Assembly: GCF_003001905.1 (NCBI RefSeq)
Contig: NZ_PVNE01000027.1
Location: 1-54,770, forward strand
Direction of reading: 5' to 3'
Length of the DNA stretch: 54,770 nucleotides
Origin: Planifilum fimeticola
GTDB taxonomy: Bacteria > Bacillota > Bacilli > Thermoactinomycetales > DSM-44946
A program made the position numbers and the translations under genes. Shown piece by piece: positions 53,864-54,770 of the stretch. The notes beneath the pieces were generated by a model. That model was not told where the DNA came from. It made no database searches and worked only from the letters and a program-made list of their open reading frames with translations. Each line of letters opens with the position of its first letter. Position 1 is the stretch's first letter.

Positions 53864-54580
53864 TTGATGTTTGTCAAGACGCTTCCCAGCATGTTTACCG
53901 TCGGGAACTTATTTTTAGGGATCATCGCGATTATTTTTGCGGTTCATGATCAGTGGCAGTATGCCGCGATTATGGTGATTATCGGGATGTTTCTGGATGG
54001 CCTGGACGGACGGGTGGCGCGGATGCTCAACGCCCAAAGCGAATTCGGGAAGGAGCTGGATTCGCTTTCCGATGTGATTTCCTTCGGTGTCGCGCCGGCG
54101 CTGATCATGTATGTGGCCATCCTTCAGGATATGGGGGTTGCCGGGTGGATCATCACCGCCATTTTTCCCATCTGCGGCGCGTTGCGGTTGGCCCGGTTCA
54201 ACGTGGAACCCGGGTTGCCCGGCTTTTTCATCGGCCTGCCCATCACCGCCGCCGGCGGGGTGTTGGCGACGATGGCCCTCTACAGTGAAGTGACGCCCAA
54301 TCCGCTGTTTCACATCCTGGGCATGTTGCTCCTGTCCTATCTGATGATCAGCCGGGTCAGGTATCCCAACTTTAAAAATCTGGGGATGCCCCGTCGCACG
54401 TACTGGATCGTTCCGCTGGTTCTCGTGCTGATCGCGGTGCTTGCGGCGCGGTATCCGGAGCATTTCCCCAAGATTGTCTTTTTCCCGCTTGCCGTTTACG
54501 CGGTCTACGGATTGAAACAATCGGTCAACCGCCGGCGTCGGAGGAATTCGGAGGAACCGGTGGAGGAATTGAAGCCCTGA
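53864..54580 (+). CDS. pssA: CDP-diacylglycerol-serine O-phosphatidyltransferase
   Basis: 238 residues from TTG 53864 or ATG 53867, both after GAGGGGG. CDP-alcohol phosphotransferase motif DG-x2-AR-x8-G-x3-D-x3-D starting at Asp48 (DGRVARMLNAQSEFGKELDSLSD, Asp70 last), six to seven transmembrane helices, basic C-terminus. Makes phosphatidylserine from CDP-diacylglycerol and L-serine. Of usual Bacillus length. It follows disA after 93 nt and may share its transcript. Confidence 0.93.
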   Translation: MMFVKTLPSMFTVGNLFLGIIAIIFAVHDQWQYAAIMVIIGMFLDGLDGRVARMLNAQSEFGKELDSLSDVISFGVAPALIMYVAILQDMGVAGWIITAIFPICGALRLARFNVEPGLPGFFIGLPITAAGGVLATMALYSEVTPNPLFHILGMLLLSYLMISRVRYPNFKNLGMPRRTYWIVPLVLVLIAVLAARYPEHFPKIVFFPLAVYAVYGLKQSVNRRRRRNSEEPVEELKP

Positions 54581-54588
54581 ACAGCAAA

Positions 54589-54609
54589 AACCCCGGGACC
54601 CCCGGGGTT
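54589..54609 (+). terminator. First hairpin after pssA
   Basis: AACCCCGGG (54589-54597), ACC loop, CCCGGGGTT (54601-54609). Little T-run on the plus strand; A-run upstream (GCAAAAA) makes it also able to stop minus-strand transcripts. Confidence 0.7.
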
Positions 54610-54623
54610 GAGATTGATGACAA

Positions 54624-54660
54624 ACCCCCTGGCTCTTTTCGCAAGAAAAGCGCCAGGGGT
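54624..54660 (+). terminator. Second hairpin after pssA
   Basis: ACCCCTGGC at the left pairs with GCCAGGGGT at the right, with inner CTTTTC-GCAA-GAAAAG. It is a long stem-loop with a GNRA-type tetraloop, followed by TGCATG. Confidence 0.6.
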
Positions 54661-54724
54661 TGCATGTTTATGGGAAATAAACAGATAAAGGAAATTAGAT
54701 TTGGTAAATTAGGCGGATCACAAA

Positions 54725-54763
54725 GCCTTTTCCTCTCTTCGAGAGGAGCAAGGCCATTTTTTT
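54725..54763 (+). terminator. Third hairpin with T-run at the window edge
   Basis: GCCTT...CCTCTC (54725-54737) pairs with GAGAGG...AAGGC (54741-54754), then CATTTTTTT. A strong intrinsic terminator. The AT-rich stretch 54664-54724 before it could be a short RNA or the leader of a gene beyond the window. Confidence 0.85.
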
Positions 54764-54770
54764 GATGTTT

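Overview
The window looks like chromosomal DNA of a GC-rich, aerobic, Gram-positive member of the Bacillales, most plausibly a thermophile of the Thermoactinomycetaceae (Planifilum/Kroppenstedtia type). The grounds are the ctsR-mcsA-mcsB-clpC heat-shock operon behind a CtsR operator, radA-disA further on, Bacillus-type Fur and FadR operator sequences, strong Shine-Dalgarno sites with many GTG and TTG starts, and lipoprotein signal peptides. The genus is an inference; no rRNA is present.

Region 1 (1-8730) is visibly AT-richer than the rest and looks acquired. A lipase-fold protein with a GHSQG nucleophile motif and six Trp-rich 11-residue repeats is followed by seven tandem paralogues of one roughly 230-residue domain. 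The first copy is fused to a membrane-spanning N-terminus and the other six are lipoproteins. The layout resembles a lipase toxin with an expanded family of membrane-anchored immunity lipoproteins, and the paralogues are mosaics of each other. Two unrecognised genes close the island. This is the strongest candidate for a new system here.

Region 2 (8780-16850) holds a von Willebrand A lipoprotein, a dicarboxylate/amino-acid symporter, a complete Fur-controlled siderophore ABC importer (ATPase, binding lipoprotein, two permeases) and two decayed gene remnants (AraC-like and OmpA-like). Region 3 (16850-24540) holds a PH-like membrane protein, an HD-domain gene with a disrupted 3' end, a UMF1-type MFS exporter, two pseudokinase-like genes (the second with a membrane segment and TPRs), a probable SelW/Rdx selenoprotein with an in-frame TGA, a split transglutaminase-like gene and tRNA-Ala(CGC).

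Region 4 (24540-29620) holds a site-2 protease, the oxidase assembly factors CtaG and Sco, an ABC-2 exporter and a tiny minus-strand gene with a consensus promoter. Region 5 (29628-34307) is a fatty-acid or branched acyl-CoA degradation operon (SDR, thiolase, CaiB/AMACR-like enzyme, acyl-CoA dehydrogenase) behind a near-perfect FadR operator. Region 6 holds a glycerophosphodiesterase, a HAD phosphatase and an MgtC protein.

Region 7 (37364-54580) holds ctsR-mcsA-mcsB-clpC, then about 9 kb that separates clpC from radA: a MoxR/DUF58/DUF4129 operon, a frameshifted DinB-like gene, a duplicated-domain protein, an ICMT-like methyltransferase, and the nucleoside catabolic genes deoB-deoD-pdp. It ends with radA-disA, pssA and a cluster of terminator hairpins. 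Several large open frames lying antisense to GC-rich genes were treated as shadows.
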